Assembly (NCBI GenBank): GCA_026398875.1
Contig: JAPLSB010000004.1
Location: forward strand, 62,001-126,000
Direction: 5' to 3'
DNA length: 64,000 bases
DNA from: Gammaproteobacteria bacterium
Lineage (GTDB): Bacteria; Pseudomonadota; Gammaproteobacteria; Nevskiales; Nevskiaceae
Part shown: piece after piece, positions 25,162 through 33,107 of the stretch
Layout of the letters: every line of letters begins with the position of its first letter
Position numbering within the stretch: the stretch's first letter is position 1
Notes under the pieces: generated by a model
Databases searched by the model: none
What the model saw: the letters and a program-made list of their open reading frames with translations, nothing else
Told to the model about the DNA's origin: nothing
Position numbers and translations under genes: made by a program

Positions 25162-25287
25162 TGAACAGTCTCCGGAAAACGGTGGCGGTGCGCCGGCAGT
25201 CAACGCGGCGCGCACGAAAAAAGAAAGTGAAAGCTTGGTCAGGAACGCCAGCGCAAGCCGCGGAAAACGCAGGTGTTCCGACAGGAG

Positions 25288-25312
25288 AACGGCCGTCGTC
25301 GCCGGATATTCC
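25288..25312 (-). promoter_or_regulatory. Putative ECF-sigma promoter of the barrel gene
   Basis: On the minus strand GGAAT (25312-25308), 16 bases, CGTT (25291-25288), followed by CTCC. Leaves a 5' leader of roughly 120 bases before the start at 25161. The -10 side matches the other two boxes only in CGTT. It and the 25347 box are what the 303-base gap 25162-25464 holds; no gene is seen there. Confidence 0.5.
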
Positions 25313-25346
25313 GCAGGCCGTGCAAAAAATTCCTGCGCGAACCGAT

Positions 25347-25375
25347 GGAATGAATCGGTGGCCGAAGCGTTGTCG
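25347..25375 (+). promoter_or_regulatory. Putative ECF-sigma promoter of the repeat-protein gene
   Basis: GGAAT (25347-25351), 16 bases starting GAATCG, then CGTTGTCG (25368-25375). The -35 box, spacing and 8-base -10 region equal those at 22686-22714, which upstream of the sigma gene starts its spacer AATCG. The ATG of the downstream gene is at 25465. Confidence 0.62.
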
Positions 25376-25464
25376 AGGGGCAGGGTGCATGAGGGCCGCT
25401 CCAGACTGGACGGCATTGCTCCGGTGTCCTGCATCTCTCTCACGATTGTCAGGAAACCAACACC

Positions 25465-25878
25465 ATGAAAAAGCTTTCGTTGATCACCGCCGGCCTCATT
25501 GCCGCCTTCGGCCTGCTGGCCACCCAGACCGCCGTTGCCCGCGAAGCCGGCGAGCGCCCGCGCCAGGAAGATCGCCAGGCAGACCGCCGCGCGGATCGTC
25601 AGGCTGATCGCCGGGCCGACCGCCAGGCCGACCGTCAGGCTGATCGTGGCGCCAGCCGTCGCGAAGTCGGCGACGACCGGGGCCGTGGCCGCGGTGCCGA
25701 GCCGCGTGACGACCGCGGCGGTCGCGGCCACGAGCCGGGCGACGATCACGGCGGCCACGGCCTCGAGCCGGGCGACGACCACGGCAATGCCCGTGGCAAC
25801 GAGCCGGGCGACGACCGCGGCCGCGGCCGTGGCCGTGGCGGCGAGCGCGAGCCGGGCGATGACCGCGGCAGCCGCTGA
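25465..25878 (+). CDS. Exported Asp/Arg/Gly repeat protein
   Basis: 137 residues with a good signal peptide (MKKLSLITAGLIAAFGLLAT, cleaved near AVA-RE). The mature chain is all low-complexity: first a basic/acidic block with alternating RQADRRAD units, then about four units of (H/L/N)EPGDD(R/H)G followed by Gly/Arg/His. It has no cysteine and little hydrophobic content, so it should be disordered; it could bind metal, polyanion or an envelope partner. AGGAAA lies ahead of the start. Its promoter box matches that of the neighbouring ECF sigma gene. No family recognised. Confidence 0.8.
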   Translation: MKKLSLITAGLIAAFGLLATQTAVAREAGERPRQEDRQADRRADRQADRRADRQADRQADRGASRREVGDDRGRGRGAEPRDDRGGRGHEPGDDHGGHGLEPGDDHGNARGNEPGDDRGRGRGRGGEREPGDDRGSR

Positions 25879-25906
25879 GCCCCGCAGCGTTTCGTTGTAG
25901 CGGCAC

Positions 25907-25944
25907 GAAGCCCCGACCTGCGCCCCCCGGCAGGCCGGGGCTTC
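25907..25944. terminator. Terminator hairpin between the repeat-protein gene and the helicase gene
   Basis: GAAGCCCCGACCTGC pairs with GCAGGCCGGGGCTTC (one mismatch) around an 8-base loop and is followed by TCTCGTT. It lies 29 bases after the repeat-protein stop and also past the end of the convergent helicase gene. Confidence 0.75.
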
Positions 25945-25960
25945 TCTCGTTCACGGCCAA

Positions 25961-28417
25961 TCAGGATTTCGCGGCGGCCTTCTCCAGCGTCGCCGCCATC
26001 TTCAGCACACGGTCCTTCCAGTCCTCGGTGCTGAGCCGCGAGCCGATCCGCTCGGCCCACAGCGGAAACGCCAGCGGCGTGAAGCGCGGCGTGTCGACGA
26101 TCAGCACGTCATGGCTGGCGATGCGCTGCACGGCCTGCTTCAGGCGCTGGTAATCCAGCTGCTGCTCCAGCACTTCGGCCAGCGCCTGCCGGGTCAGCAG
26201 GTTGTCGCGGTCGTACTTGCTGAGCACATCGAACAGCAGGCCGGACGACACCTGCACCTGCTTCACCGTCTTGCCGTTGCCCGGATAGCCCTCGAACACA
26301 AGGCCCGCCACGCGGGCGATCTCGCGGAAGCGCCGCTTGGCCATCTCGGCCGCATTGAGGCTGGCGGGCAGATCGAGATCCAGATCCTCCGGCGCCAGCA
26401 GCGCCTTCAGCGCAGCGCCATCGAGCGGCGGCAGGGATTCGGCCAGCAACTCGAAGCCGTAGTCGTTCGGCGTCAGCGTCGCGGTGATCTTCGCCCGCTT
26501 CGACAGCCGCCAGGCGACCAGCGCCGCCAGCCCTTCATGCACGTGGCGGCCGGCGAATGGATAGACGAACAGGTGCTCGCCTTCGCGCGAGCTGGCCCGC
26601 TCGGCCAGCAGCACGCCGGGCTGCGGCAGCCGCGACCACTGGCGCTGGATCGCCAGCAGCGGTGCCAGCGCCTGCAGCTCCGGCGCCGGCTGACGATCCG
26701 GTGCCGCCAGCAGTTCGACGAGGCTTTCGGCCAGCGTCGATGACAGCGGCATCTTGCCGCCGTTCCAGCGCGGAATCGTCTGGCTCTTGCCGCCCGGCTT
26801 GACGTACGCGGCCATGTCCTTGACCCGCACCAGGGTCAGCTTGCGGCCGGCGAACAGGAAGCTTTCGCCGGGCTTGAGCCGGGCAATGAAGCTTTCCTCG
26901 ACCGAGCCGACACCAGCACCACTCAAGTACTTGACCCGCATCATCGAGTCCGAGGTGATCGTGCCGACGCTCATCCGGTGGCGGCGAGCAACGGTGGCGT
27001 CATCGACCACCAGCACGCCGTCGTCGCGGGCGATCACCTTGCGGAACTGCGGATAGGCGTGCAGCGCGCCGCCGCGCATCACGAAATCGAGCACCCACTG
27101 CCATTCGGCGTCCGGCAGCGCGGCATAGGCATGGCTGCTGGTGATCTCGGCGCGGATCGCGTCCGCCGTCATCGTGCCGGTCAGCGCCAGGGTCACGACG
27201 TGCTGAGCCAGCACATCGAGGCAGTTGATCAACGGTTTGCGTGCTTCGATCCGCCGCTGTTCGACGGCCGCGCGGGCCGCAGCGAACTCGGCCAGTTCCA
27301 GCGCATGGGTCGGCACGCAGACGATGCGGCTGGCCACACCCGGCTGGTGGCCGGAACGCCCGGCGCGCTGCAGCAGCCGCGCCACGCCCTTCGGCCCGCC
27401 GATCTGCACGACCTGCTCCACCGGCGAGAAATCGACACCCAGATCGAGCGAGCTGGTCGCCACGACCACCCGCAGCGAGCCGTCCTTCAGCCCCTGCTCG
27501 ACCGCCGCTCGCGCTTCGGCATCGATCGAGCCGTGATGCAGCGCGCTGGGTAGCTCCGGGCGGATCATCTGGATCGCCTCGAACCAGCGTTCGGCCTGCG
27601 CCCGGGTATTGGTGAACACCAGCGTCGAGCCTGCGCGGTCGAGCACCTCGGCGACCTTCGGCAGCAGCGGCAGGCCCATGTGTCCGCCCCAGGGGAAGCG
27701 GTCGACGGCGTCCGGAATCAGCGTGTCGATGTGCAGCGTCTTCGGCAGGTCGGCGCCATAGGTGTGGCCGCGTGCCCTCACCCGGCGCTGCGCGCCACCC
27801 TCTCCCGGGGGGAGAGGGTTCGACGTTCCGAGCAGCGCCGCCAGCGCTTCATCGAGATTGCCGAGCGTCGCCGACAGCCCCCAGACCCGCAGCCCCGGCG
27901 CCAGAGCCCGCAGCCGGGCGATCACCAGCTCGGTCTGCACGCCGCGCTTGGTCGCCAGCAGCTCGTGCCATTCGTCGACGACCACTGCGCGGATGCCGCG
28001 CCACTGCGGAATCAGGTCGGCGTAGGACAGCAGCAGCGACGCCGATTCGGGTGTGGTGACCAGACATTGCGGCAGCCGCTTGCGCTGCTTGGCACGCGTG
28101 CCGGACGACGTATCGCCGGTCCGGCATTCGACCTTCCACGGCACCTCCAGTGCCTCGCAGGCCGCCTGCAGGTTCGCCGTGGTGTCGGCTGCAAGCGCGC
28201 GCATCGGCGTGATCCACAGCACCCGGATCGGCTCGTCAGCGCCTTCGGCTTCGAGCAACGGCCCGAGCCACGCAGCCAGCGTCTTGCCGCAGCCGGTCGG
28301 CGCATGGATCAGCCCGGATTCGCCGCGGCCGTAGGCATCCCAGCAGGCGCGCTGGAAGTCGAACACGGTCCAGCCGCGGTGGGCGTACCAGGCTTCAAGG
28401 TCGGCAGTGGTCATCAT
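25961..28417 (-). CDS. Ligase-associated DEXH-box helicase (Lhr-Core type)
   Basis: Superfamily 2 DNA helicase of the ligase-associated DNA damage response set. 818 residues from 28417 (MMTTADLEAWYAHRGW; ATG 28414 also possible). Motifs: Q-like FDFQRACWDAY, Walker A HAPTGCGKT, TPMRALA, DEWHELL (DEVH-type), GLSATLGNLDEAL, STLVFTNTRAQAE, VATSSLDLGVDF and QRAGRSGH. The C-terminal Lhr winged-helix and beta-barrel regions follow. Odd: about 16 residues (NPLPPGEGGAQRRVRA) come from a palindromic repeat (27774-27819) right after the SAT motif. Its usual partners, the ligase and exonuclease, are at 33108 and 35780 on the same strand. Confidence 0.95.
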   Translation of the reverse strand: MMTTADLEAWYAHRGWTVFDFQRACWDAYGRGESGLIHAPTGCGKTLAAWLGPLLEAEGADEPIRVLWITPMRALAADTTANLQAACEALEVPWKVECRTGDTSSGTRAKQRKRLPQCLVTTPESASLLLSYADLIPQWRGIRAVVVDEWHELLATKRGVQTELVIARLRALAPGLRVWGLSATLGNLDEALAALLGTSNPLPPGEGGAQRRVRARGHTYGADLPKTLHIDTLIPDAVDRFPWGGHMGLPLLPKVAEVLDRAGSTLVFTNTRAQAERWFEAIQMIRPELPSALHHGSIDAEARAAVEQGLKDGSLRVVVATSSLDLGVDFSPVEQVVQIGGPKGVARLLQRAGRSGHQPGVASRIVCVPTHALELAEFAAARAAVEQRRIEARKPLINCLDVLAQHVVTLALTGTMTADAIRAEITSSHAYAALPDAEWQWVLDFVMRGGALHAYPQFRKVIARDDGVLVVDDATVARRHRMSVGTITSDSMMRVKYLSGAGVGSVEESFIARLKPGESFLFAGRKLTLVRVKDMAAYVKPGGKSQTIPRWNGGKMPLSSTLAESLVELLAAPDRQPAPELQALAPLLAIQRQWSRLPQPGVLLAERASSREGEHLFVYPFAGRHVHEGLAALVAWRLSKRAKITATLTPNDYGFELLAESLPPLDGAALKALLAPEDLDLDLPASLNAAEMAKRRFREIARVAGLVFEGYPGNGKTVKQVQVSSGLLFDVLSKYDRDNLLTRQALAEVLEQQLDYQRLKQAVQRIASHDVLIVDTPRFTPLAFPLWAERIGSRLSTEDWKDRVLKMAATLEKAAAKS
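27774..27819. repeat. Palindromic repeat element inside the helicase coding sequence
   Basis: CCCTCACCC, GGCGCTGCGCGCC and the hairpin CCCTCTCCCGGGGGGAGAGGG. It is a half-length relative of the element in cusB (1143-1258) and is read through in frame. Confidence 0.82.
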
Positions 28418-28510
28418 CAGGCCGCCATCATCGCTGACGCGGCGGCAACGAATCCGCATGCAGCGGCAAGCAGCGCGAACGACGCCAGCGCGCCGTTCGC
28501 GCGGCGCAGT

Positions 28511-29548
28511 TCAGTCGCCGCCGTTGCAACCCAGGCTGTCGATCGCCGGCTTGTCCTTGTTGCCGATCGCGACCAGGCAGGCGTCGTAGCGCATCTTGGC
28601 GAGCTTCAGCGCCAGCTTGCCGTCGAGCACCTCCGCTTCTTTCTCATCCTTGGTGTTGATGAAGTCGAACAAGCCACTGGCTGCTGTGAAGTACGCCGAG
28701 ATGATGTTCGCCGGGATGCTGGTGAGCCCGAGCAGCTCACTCCCCTTGACTTCCTTGTACTCGGACAATGATCCGCTTTCGAAGGTGACAGTGCTGTCGC
28801 TGTCCGCGAAGAACGCTTTCGATACGGGCAGGAACTGCACCGGCGCACCCGTTGGCGAACTGACGACTTCATCGACGAGGTTATCGATATTGCTGCAGCT
28901 GGCCGGATTTGTCGCCAGAGGGCAGACCTGAACCCGGTAGGGCCGCCCTTGGCGATAGTAGTAGCCGGCCCGCGCCGCATTCGCATCGGCGCCACCCGGT
29001 GGGACGCTGGTGATCGCTGCCGGCTCAGCCGCGATGGTGATCTTGAGATTGCATAGCGACACCGAAGTGCCCGGCTTCGGATCAATGGAGACGGTGTACG
29101 CAGTGAATTCGTCGCAGGGCTGCGCTTTCTCGGTCGGGGTACGTTCCCTCTTCCATTGTGCGGCCAGCTTCGAAAGCTCAACTGCAATTAGACCGACCTT
29201 GCTCTCCAGCTTCGCGGCGGAGGATTCAAGTAACCCGGCGGCGGACACATTGACTGTGGTGTCTCGACTCGCGGTTGGGGTGCCGTCGACGTTCAACACA
29301 TAGCCTTCGGTCAAATCAGCGTAGGCGTCGCCCAGACCCACGGTCAGAGTGGTCGTTCCTGTTGCTGGCTTCGTCAGCGTGACCACGATGTCCCGCTTCG
29401 GCAGGTAGTAGACCAGGCCTACAGCATTGGCTTTGTCGCCTAGCGGCTTCGACTGGATCGGCGCACAACCCGAAACGAGAATCCCGCCAAGCAACATCCA
29501 CGGTGCGAGCCGGTGCTGCCTACCGCCGCTGCTGATCATCGTGAGCAT
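28511..29548 (-). CDS. Lipoprotein of unknown function
   Basis: 345 residues from 29548, preceded by a strong AGGGGGA ribosome-binding site. The N-terminus (MLTMISSGGRQHRLAPWMLL then GGILVSGCAP) has a lipobox with Cys at about residue 28, so it is lipid-anchored. The mature protein has a beta-rich first half (IVVTLTKPATGTTTLTVGLG) and a helical C-terminus (AEVLDGKLALKLAKMRYDAC). Four further Cys residues could form disulfides. No family recognised. A perfect CRP-type palindrome lies 58 bases upstream. Confidence 0.8.
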   Translation of the reverse strand: MLTMISSGGRQHRLAPWMLLGGILVSGCAPIQSKPLGDKANAVGLVYYLPKRDIVVTLTKPATGTTTLTVGLGDAYADLTEGYVLNVDGTPTASRDTTVNVSAAGLLESSAAKLESKVGLIAVELSKLAAQWKRERTPTEKAQPCDEFTAYTVSIDPKPGTSVSLCNLKITIAAEPAAITSVPPGGADANAARAGYYYRQGRPYRVQVCPLATNPASCSNIDNLVDEVVSSPTGAPVQFLPVSKAFFADSDSTVTFESGSLSEYKEVKGSELLGLTSIPANIISAYFTAASGLFDFINTKDEKEAEVLDGKLALKLAKMRYDACLVAIGNKDKPAIDSLGCNGGD

Positions 29549-29605
29549 GTAAGTCCCCCTTGGCCGGTTCGGGAACGGCGAGTGCTGGCCGGGCCTCGCC
29601 GAATA

Positions 29606-29621
29606 TGTGATGGCGCTCACA
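29606..29621. promoter_or_regulatory. CRP/Vfr-type binding site
   Basis: TGTGA-TGGCGC-TCACA is a perfect match to the palindromic half-sites of the CRP consensus with the standard 6-base spacer. It lies in the divergent region between the lipoprotein gene (start 29548, minus) and rarD (start 29753, plus). Which gene it controls is not visible. Confidence 0.7.
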
Positions 29622-29752
29622 GTTTCGCCGGCCGAATGGGGCAGTCGCTATCCGCAAGTCGGCGCTGGGGCCGGCTTCAGTGGATGCAACCGTGACCCAC
29701 GTATCATTGCGCGCTCAATTTCCAGGGTCGCCACGCGGCCATCGGGTTTGCC

Positions 29753-30700
29753 ATGTCGACCCCTGCTGCCGCGCCTGCGGCTGCTGCCCCCGCTGCATCG
29801 TTCACTCGCGGCCATGCCGCGGCCATCGGCGCCTTCACGATCTGGGGGCTGCTGCCGCTGTATCTGAAGCCGATGAACAGCGTGCCGGCGCTGCAGATCA
29901 TGTCGCACCGCCTGCTGTGGTGCTGCCTGTTCGTGCTGGCCTGGCTCGGCTTTCGCGGCCAGCTCGGCAATGTCCGTGCGGCACTGGCCGATGGTCCGAC
30001 GCGGCTGCGGCTGTTCATCACCGCGCTGCTGATCAGCATCAACTGGATCGTCTATGTCTGGGGCGTGAATTCCGGCCACGTGCTGGAAACCAGCCTCGGC
30101 TACTTCATCAACCCGCTGGTCAACGTGCTGCTTGGCGTGCTGATCCTGAAGGAACGGCTGAACCGTCCGCAGTGGCTGGCGGTGGCGTTCGCGTTCGCCG
30201 GTGTCGTCTGGCTGACCTTGCAGACCGGCAAGCTGCCGTGGATCGCGCTGAGCCTCGCCATCTCGTTCGGCCTGTACGGGCTGATCCGCAAGATGGTCAA
30301 GGTCGATGCCATTGCCGGCCTCGGTGCCGAGACGCTGCTGATCGCGCCGTTCGCCGCTTGCTATCTGGCCTGGCTCGAAGTACGCGGCGGCGGCGCGTTC
30401 GGCAACACCACGCTGCTGATCGACGTGATGCTGTTCGCCGGCGGCCTGGTCACGGCGATTCCGCTGGCGCTGTTCTCGTACGGCGCGCGGCTGATTCCGT
30501 ATTCGACGATCGGCCTGATCCAGTACATCGGCCCGACAATGCAACTGTTGCTCGGCATCTTCCTGTATCACGAGCCGTTCACCGCAACGCGGGCGATCGG
30601 CTTCGCGCTGATCTGGATGGCGCTGGTGATCTATGGCGGTGACGGCATCCTGCGCGCGCGGCGCCGACCCCAAGCGATGCCGGAGGCTGCGCCGAAGTAG
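29753..30700 (+). CDS. rarD: EamA-family transporter, RarD-like
   Basis: 315-residue inner-membrane protein with ten predicted helices in two EamA repeats. After an Ala/Pro-rich leader, the RarD signature is clear: GAFTIWGLLPLYLKPM, MSHRLLWCC, INWIVYVWGVNSGHVLETSL then GYFINPL, and YIGPTMQLLLGIFLYHEPF. RarD homologues are drug/metabolite exporters first linked to chloramphenicol sensitivity; the substrate is unproven. Confidence 0.94.
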   Translation: MSTPAAAPAAAAPAASFTRGHAAAIGAFTIWGLLPLYLKPMNSVPALQIMSHRLLWCCLFVLAWLGFRGQLGNVRAALADGPTRLRLFITALLISINWIVYVWGVNSGHVLETSLGYFINPLVNVLLGVLILKERLNRPQWLAVAFAFAGVVWLTLQTGKLPWIALSLAISFGLYGLIRKMVKVDAIAGLGAETLLIAPFAACYLAWLEVRGGGAFGNTTLLIDVMLFAGGLVTAIPLALFSYGARLIPYSTIGLIQYIGPTMQLLLGIFLYHEPFTATRAIGFALIWMALVIYGGDGILRARRRPQAMPEAAPK

Positions 30701-30746
30701 CGCTTCCGGCACGATCGGGTTCCCGCCTCGAACCCGGTCCGTGCCG

Positions 30747-31820
30747 ATGTCCGTCCTGCTCCGTATCGCCACGGTTGCCGCGCTGCTGACGACCGCGCTG
30801 CCGATTTCGGCAGCCGCCCCGAAAACGGCGCGCTTCGCGGACGGAGTGGCCGCGTTCGCCAAGACCAGCCGTTTTCGCGGCGTGGTGCTGGTGGCCGATC
30901 ACGGCAAGCCGATCTACCGTCAGGCGTTCGGGCTGGCCAGCGAGGAATGGCAGCAGCCGAACACCGTGCAGACGCGTTTCCGCATCGCCTCGGTGACCAA
31001 GACCTTCACGGCGGTGCTGGTGATGCAGGCGGTCGAAGCGGGGCGGCTGCGGCTGGATGCGCCGATCAGCACCTGGCTGCCGGCCTTCACCAACCAGCCG
31101 TTCGCGGCAGTGACTGTCGACGAGCTGCTGACCTACGCCTCCGGCCTGTCCGACCGCGACCAGACCGACGGCATGACGCCGTACCAGCAGCCGCTCGATG
31201 CGGCCGCCTTCGTCGCGCGGCTTGGCAGCGGGCCGCTGCAGTCGCCGCCGGGCAGCCGCTTCGCCTACAAGAACATCGACTACCGGCTGCTCGAACAGCT
31301 GCTGGAAACGGTGGAAGGCAAGCCGTTCGCAAGCCTGGTGGCGGAACGCATCATCAAGCCGCTGGGCCTGCGCGACACCGCACTGCTGGCCAGCGGCGAT
31401 GTGGTGCCGCGTCTGGCGGCGAGCTACGTCGTCGACGAGGCCGACCCCACGCACGCGCTGCGCGCCGATCCGCCGTACTTCCCGGAAAGCTTCGGTGCGG
31501 CCGGCGGCATGCGCTCGACCGTCGACGACCTGCTGCGCTTCGACAGCGCACTGCGCGAGCAGCGCCTGCTCAATGCCGAATCGACCGCGACACTGCTGCG
31601 CACGCATGAAGCGCTCGGTTACGTCGCCTACGGCTTCTGGACCTATCCGTGCTCGGTGGCCGGCCGCGATACCCGCTGCGCCGAGCGGCAGGGCGCGATC
31701 CAGGGCAGCAATGCGCTGTGGCTGCGCGATCTCGACCACGGCCGCAGCTTCATCGTGCTGTCGAACAGCAACGAGGCCGACCTGCAGAAATTGAAGGGGC
31801 TGCTGACCGACGTGCCGTGA
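30747..31820 (+). CDS. Serine hydrolase, class C beta-lactamase/DD-peptidase family
   Basis: 357 residues; the start at 30747 (MSVLLRIATVAALLTTALPI) gives a clean signal peptide, so it is periplasmic. The penicillin-binding fold is shown by the SxxK motif Ser82-Val-Thr-Lys85 (IASVTKTFTAVLVMQ) and the YxN motif Tyr174-Lys-Asn176 (FAYKNIDYRLLEQLLE). The third motif region (GAIQGSNALWLRD) is less canonical than HTG/KTG. Such proteins act as esterases or peptidases as often as beta-lactamases, so antibiotic resistance should not be assumed. It starts 46 bases after rarD on the same strand. Confidence 0.88.
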   Translation: MSVLLRIATVAALLTTALPISAAAPKTARFADGVAAFAKTSRFRGVVLVADHGKPIYRQAFGLASEEWQQPNTVQTRFRIASVTKTFTAVLVMQAVEAGRLRLDAPISTWLPAFTNQPFAAVTVDELLTYASGLSDRDQTDGMTPYQQPLDAAAFVARLGSGPLQSPPGSRFAYKNIDYRLLEQLLETVEGKPFASLVAERIIKPLGLRDTALLASGDVVPRLAASYVVDEADPTHALRADPPYFPESFGAAGGMRSTVDDLLRFDSALREQRLLNAESTATLLRTHEALGYVAYGFWTYPCSVAGRDTRCAERQGAIQGSNALWLRDLDHGRSFIVLSNSNEADLQKLKGLLTDVP

Positions 31821-31826
31821 TCGCGA

Positions 31827-33047
31827 TCAGGCGGCCGCCGGTGCCGGGCGCGCCAGCGGCGCCTCGCGCAGCGGCAGGCAGAACAGCGCAGCGAGCAGCG
31901 CCAGCACCATGTCGGCGATCCACATCCACGAGTAGTCACCGAAGCGGCTGATCGCCACGCCACCCAGCCAAGCACCGAAGAAGCCGCCGATCTGATGGCT
32001 GAGCAAGGTCAGCCCGAACAGGGTGCCCAGATAGCGCGTGCCGAACAGCTTGCCGACCAGCCCGGCGGTCGGCGGCACCGTGGCCAGCCAAGTGAAACCG
32101 AGCGCTGCGGCGAACAGATAGAACGTCCAGGCCGTGCGCGGCAGCAGCAGGAACAGGGCGATGAACAGCGCCCGCAGCGCGTAGACCGCGGCCAGCACGG
32201 TCTTCATCCGCATCCGCTGGCCCAGCGCGCCGGCGCTCAGGCTGCCGGCGATGTTGAACAGCCCGATCAGCGCCAGCGATGTCGCCGACACGCCGGCCGG
32301 CAAGCCGCACAGCGCCACTTCGCCGGGCAGGTGGGTGACCAGAAACGCGATGTGCAGACCGCAGGTGAAGAAGCCGAGATGCAGCAGCCAGTAGCTGCGG
32401 TCGCGCAGGGCAATCGCGATCTGCCCGGACAGGCTGATCGGCGCCGGTGCCCCGGCCGGCTCCGGCAGCGCCGGGCCGCCCAGGGCACGCGCCAGCGGCA
32501 CGGTCAGCAGCGTGGTCGCGGCCATCGACCACAGCGCCGCAACCCAGCCGAACGCCGCGATCAGCGCCTGCACCAGGGGTGCGAACACGAACTGGCCGAA
32601 CGAGCCGCCGGCATTGATGAAGCCGGCCGCGAAGGCGCGACGCTCCGGCGGCAATTGCCGCGCCGTGGCGCCGATCAGGATCGAGAACGCGCCGGCCCCG
32701 GCACCGGCCGCGCTGACCACGCCGAGTGCGATGGTCAGCCCGAGTTCAGACGGGAACAGCGTCGCGGCCGCAAGCCCGGCCGCCATCAGCACGCCGCCCC
32801 AGATCACCACGGCGACCGCGCCGGTCTTGTCGGCAATCGCGCCGAACACCGGCTGCACCGCGCCCCAGACGAACTGCCCGATCGCCAGTGCGAAGCTCAG
32901 GCTGACCACCGTCATCGAAGTGCTGTCGACGATCGGCTGGATGAACAGGCCCAGCGACTGCCGCGCCCCCATGGTCAGCGCGAGGATGCCGGCCGACGAC
33001 AGCATCAGCAGCCAGATCGCGCGGTTGCTCGGTGGGGACGGCGTCAT
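31827..33047 (-). CDS. Major facilitator superfamily transporter
   Basis: 406 residues with about twelve hydrophobic helices. The N-terminal half has MGARQSLGLFIQPIVD and a loop 2-3 motif FGAIADKTGAVAVV; the C-terminal half has GQRMRMKTVLAAVYALR and GTLFGLTLLSHQIGGFFGAW. This pattern resembles bacterial OFA/monocarboxylate-like MFS carriers. Substrate unknown. It is convergent with the beta-lactamase-like gene and lies downstream of the DNA ligase gene on the minus strand. Confidence 0.9.
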   Translation of the reverse strand: MTPSPPSNRAIWLLMLSSAGILALTMGARQSLGLFIQPIVDSTSMTVVSLSFALAIGQFVWGAVQPVFGAIADKTGAVAVVIWGGVLMAAGLAAATLFPSELGLTIALGVVSAAGAGAGAFSILIGATARQLPPERRAFAAGFINAGGSFGQFVFAPLVQALIAAFGWVAALWSMAATTLLTVPLARALGGPALPEPAGAPAPISLSGQIAIALRDRSYWLLHLGFFTCGLHIAFLVTHLPGEVALCGLPAGVSATSLALIGLFNIAGSLSAGALGQRMRMKTVLAAVYALRALFIALFLLLPRTAWTFYLFAAALGFTWLATVPPTAGLVGKLFGTRYLGTLFGLTLLSHQIGGFFGAWLGGVAISRFGDYSWMWIADMVLALLAALFCLPLREAPLARPAPAAA

Positions 33048-33107
33048 CGGAAGCGGGGAAGGAACGGCGAAGTTGAAAGCCTAGCGCAGTCGCGCAGCGG
33101 CCCCGCC

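Noticed and set aside
25560..25860. Short tandem DNA repeats as a CRISPR or satellite
   Set aside because: The periodicity is explained by the coding of a repetitive secreted protein with signal peptide and ribosome-binding site.
30747..31820. A true AmpC antibiotic-resistance gene
   Set aside because: SxxK and YxN motifs are present, but the third motif is atypical and no ampR is adjacent; an esterase/peptidase role is equally likely.
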